Assembly: GCA_017442765.1 (NCBI GenBank)
Contig: JAFRZC010000008.1
Coordinates: 1-7,273, forward strand
DNA length: 7,273 bases
Reading direction: 5' to 3'
Source of the DNA: Prevotella sp.
GTDB lineage: Bacteria > Bacteroidota > Bacteroidia > Bacteroidales > Bacteroidaceae
Position numbers and translations under genes: made by a program. This document shows, piece by piece, positions 5,676 to 7,273 of this stretch. How positions within the stretch are numbered: the first letter of the stretch is position 1; the number at the start of each line of letters is the position of its first letter. The notes under the pieces are model-generated. The model was given only the letters and a program-made list of their open reading frames with translations, did no database searches and was not told where the DNA came from.

Positions 5676-7046
5676 ATGAAAAAATTATTCTTTGTTATCG
5701 CTTTGGCGATGCTTGGCTTGCAGTCGCGGGCTGGTGGCCTGATGACCAACACTAACTATCACATTGCCTTCGACCGTATGTTTGCACGCGGTGCCACGTT
5801 CGACATCGACGCGGCCTACTCGAACCCCGCCGGTCTGGCCTGGGGACACGAGGGCTGGCAGCTGTCGCTCTGTTTCCAGAAGCCCTGGCAGGACCGCGAC
5901 ATTGAAACCGACATCCCCGGATTTCTTGGACAGGACTTCCACAAGAAGTACTACGGCAAGGCCTCGGCTCCCATCGTGCCGGCATTGTTCGCTTCTTACA
6001 AGCACAACCGCTGGGCACTGTCGACCATGATAGGCATCGTGGGCAGCGGTGGCTACGTGGAGTACAACGAGGGTGTGCCGATGTTCAACGTGATGCTCGC
6101 CTCGATGCTGGCCAGCAAGGGCATCATGCCGGAGCAGTATACGCTCGGCTCGCAGATGAAGGGCAAGCAGTATATCTACGGCGGACAGCTGAACTTCACC
6201 TATCGTGTTGCCGATTGTCTGTCGGCTGCCGTGGGTCTGCGTGCCAACTACTACGACGGCTACTATCGTGGACACGTTGTCGCGAACAATCATCCTGTGC
6301 TGGGCGACCTTGTAGGCTTGCAGCTCGACGTGGACCAGCGCGACTGGGGTTTTACTCCGCTGGTAAGCGTTGACTTCCACAAAGGCCCGTTCACGTTGGC
6401 CGCCCGCTATGAGTTCCGCACAAAAATCAACACGCCCAACAAGACGCATGTGCTTGAGGCGAATATGGGTGAGGGGCTGAAGCAGGCCATCATCGCTGCC
6501 GATCCGGTGAATGCCCAGGCTACGTTGGCGGGCATCGCACAGACGCTTGATGCGAAGACCACGCCCTACAAGGACGGTGTGAAGACGCGCTACGACATGC
6601 CGGCACTGCTGTCTGTCGCCGTCGGCTACGAGTTCACTCCGCAGCTGCGGGCTTCGGCTGAGTATCACTTCTTCGACGACTGTCATGCAAAGATGGCGAA
6701 CGACCGCCAGAAACAGCTCACACACGGTACGCATGAGTTCCTGCTCGGTGCCGAGTGGGACATCAACAAGACGTTTACGGTATCGGCAGGCGGACAGCGC
6801 ACGGACTACGGACTGTCAAAGGATTATCAGACGAATACGTCGTTTGCCTGCGACAGCTACAGCGTAGGTCTCGGCGGTGCGGTGAACCTGACCGACAAGC
6901 TGCGGCTGAACGTCAGCTATTTCTGCACGCTCTACAGCGACTACAAGGTGGAGAGCGAAAGCTATCTCGGCACGCCATACGCCGGCACCGATACCTATAG
7001 CCGCACGAACAACGTTATCGGCATCGGAATTGACTATAAATTTTAG
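5676..7046 (+). CDS. OmpP1/FadL/TodX-family outer membrane protein
   Basis: FadL-type proteins are outer membrane beta-barrels that pass hydrophobic molecules such as fatty acids or aromatic compounds; the substrate here cannot be read from sequence. The 456-residue product is near the usual FadL length. Residues 1-19 form a signal peptide with a likely cut after SRA. The mature N-terminus has the family signature ARGATFDIDAAYSNPAGLAW (37-56) with the NPAG motif at 50-53. The rest is alternating polar and apolar strands rich in Tyr, Gly and Asn, and the protein ends in DYKF with the terminal aromatic residue expected for barrel assembly. An A-rich GAAGAAA precedes the ATG. Its last ten codons and its downstream DNA are mirrored at the window's right edge, which points to a tail-to-tail paralogue. 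Several Bacteroidetes relatives are annotated only as hypothetical or transport OMPs. Confidence 0.85.
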   Translation: MKKLFFVIALAMLGLQSRAGGLMTNTNYHIAFDRMFARGATFDIDAAYSNPAGLAWGHEGWQLSLCFQKPWQDRDIETDIPGFLGQDFHKKYYGKASAPIVPALFASYKHNRWALSTMIGIVGSGGYVEYNEGVPMFNVMLASMLASKGIMPEQYTLGSQMKGKQYIYGGQLNFTYRVADCLSAAVGLRANYYDGYYRGHVVANNHPVLGDLVGLQLDVDQRDWGFTPLVSVDFHKGPFTLAARYEFRTKINTPNKTHVLEANMGEGLKQAIIAADPVNAQATLAGIAQTLDAKTTPYKDGVKTRYDMPALLSVAVGYEFTPQLRASAEYHFFDDCHAKMANDRQKQLTHGTHEFLLGAEWDINKTFTVSAGGQRTDYGLSKDYQTNTSFACDSYSVGLGGAVNLTDKLRLNVSYFCTLYSDYKVESESYLGTPYAGTDTYSRTNNVIGIGIDYKF

Positions 7047-7058
7047 AGGAGAGAGGTG

Positions 7059-7145
7059 AGTGAAAGAGGAGTGAAAGAGGAGTGAAGGGAAAGTGAAGGG
7101 GAAGTGAAGGGGAGTGAAAGGGAAGTGAAGGGGGAGTGAAAGGGA
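7059..7145 (+). repeat. 11-bp tandem repeat AGTGAAAGGGR, eight units
   Basis: Units start at 7059, 7070, 7081, 7092, 7103, 7113, 7124 and 7135, so every step is 11 bp except one of 10. Unit variants alternate between AGTGAAAGAGG, AGTGAAGGGGA, AGTGAAAGGGA and similar. The run begins 12 bp past the stop codon. Confidence 0.85.
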
Positions 7146-7196
7146 CAATAGCTTTGCGAATGGAGAAACTATTGTCCCTTTCACTCCCCCTTCACT
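7124..7196. terminator. Long hairpin between convergent gene ends, possible two-way terminator
   Basis: A 28-bp perfect stem, with AGGGACAATAG/CTATTGTCCCT next to the loop, sits midway between the plus-strand stop and the mirrored minus-strand stop. It could end transcription from both sides. No U-run follows the stem on either strand, so terminator function is inferred from position and stem strength. Confidence 0.4.
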
Positions 7197-7229
7197 CCCC
7201 TTTCACTTCCCTTTCACTTCCCTTTCACT
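7175..7229 (-). repeat. 11-bp tandem repeat, mirrored arm, five units
   Basis: Read on the minus strand, five exact 11-bp steps give AGTGAAAGGGA twice, AGTGAAAGGGG, AGTGAAGGGGG and AGTGAAAGGGA. The array lies 12 bp past the minus-strand stop, as in the other arm. It is three units shorter than 7059-7145 and more uniform. Confidence 0.85.
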
Positions 7230-7241
7230 CACCTCTCTCCT

Positions 7242-7273
7242 CTAAAATTTATAGTCAATTCCGATGCCGATAA
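7242..7273 (-). CDS. Partial: C-terminal tail of a convergent FadL-like gene
   Basis: Only the last codons are in the window. On the minus strand they read IGIGIDYKF followed by TAG, identical in protein and DNA to the end of the FadL-like gene at 5676-7046. The rest lies beyond the right edge. It is either a true tail-to-tail paralogue with a homogenised 3' end, or a fold-back copy of the same gene made during sequencing or assembly; the sequence alone cannot settle it. Confidence 0.5.
   Translation of the reverse strand, partial: IGIGIDYKF

Larger units (their letters stand above)
7015..7273. repeat. Large inverted repeat including the end of the FadL-like gene
   Basis: The outer arms, 7015-7066 and 7222-7273, are perfect 52-bp inverted copies; the right one is cut by the window edge, so the repeat may be longer. 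The inner arms, 7124-7151 and 7169-7196, are perfect 28-bp copies around a 17-nt loop (7152-7168). Between outer and inner arms lie 11-bp tandem repeats, eight units on the left and five on the right. The left arm totals 137 nt and the right 105 nt. Confidence 0.9.

Noticed and set aside
5685..6734. 349-residue minus-strand ORF opposite the FadL-like gene
   Set aside because: It is an antisense shadow of a high-GC gene; the plus-strand reading has a signal peptide, family motif and barrel end, while this one is rich in His, Arg and Val without a pattern.
6816..7184. 122-residue minus-strand ORF at the 3' end of the FadL-like gene
   Set aside because: Its N-terminal half is just the translated 11-bp repeats (LSLPLHFPFTPLHF type) and the rest is antisense to the FadL-like gene.
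7015..7273. Terminal inverted repeats of an insertion sequence
   Set aside because: The arms contain the coding end of an outer membrane gene and close on a 17-nt loop, leaving no room for a transposase.

Overview
The window looks like chromosomal DNA from a member of the Bacteroidales, most likely a Prevotella-type organism. This rests on three things: exact matches to the Bacteroidetes -7 promoter box (TAnnTTTG) ahead of all four genes, poor use of Shine-Dalgarno spacing, and the kinds of protein encoded. No taxonomic search was possible.

Layout. Positions 1-434 hold no credible gene but carry a phased array of short palindromes. A secreted DUF362-family protein lies on the minus strand (435-1484). 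It is divergent from priA (1682-3910, plus), the replication-restart helicase, across a 197-bp shared promoter region. Converging on priA with a 34-bp gap is an AAA/STAND-type ATPase of the archaeal ATPase family (3945-5066, minus); it has visibly lower GC than its neighbours and a near-complete 41-bp palindrome over its promoter. Positions 5067-5675 are a second gene-free stretch, with a second copy of the palindrome array and then the promoter of an OmpP1/FadL/TodX-type outer membrane protein (5676-7046, plus). After its stop, an 11-bp tandem repeat runs into an inverted copy of itself and of the gene's own last codons. The window therefore ends inside the tail of what appears to be a convergent gene with an identical 3' end.

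How the genes relate. They do not form an operon or an obvious pathway: each has its own promoter and strand alternates. PriA is housekeeping. The DUF362 protein and the FadL-like protein are envelope or exported proteins. The ATPase is an orphan, probably accessory.

The most unusual content is non-coding: (1) two arrays of 15-16-nt palindromes at a 21-22-bp period, 5.2 kb apart, whose five-unit cores are the same length and unit order; (2) a large inverted repeat with 11-bp tandem repeats in both arms, differing by three units; (3) a 41-bp palindrome that places a -33 promoter element inside one arm.
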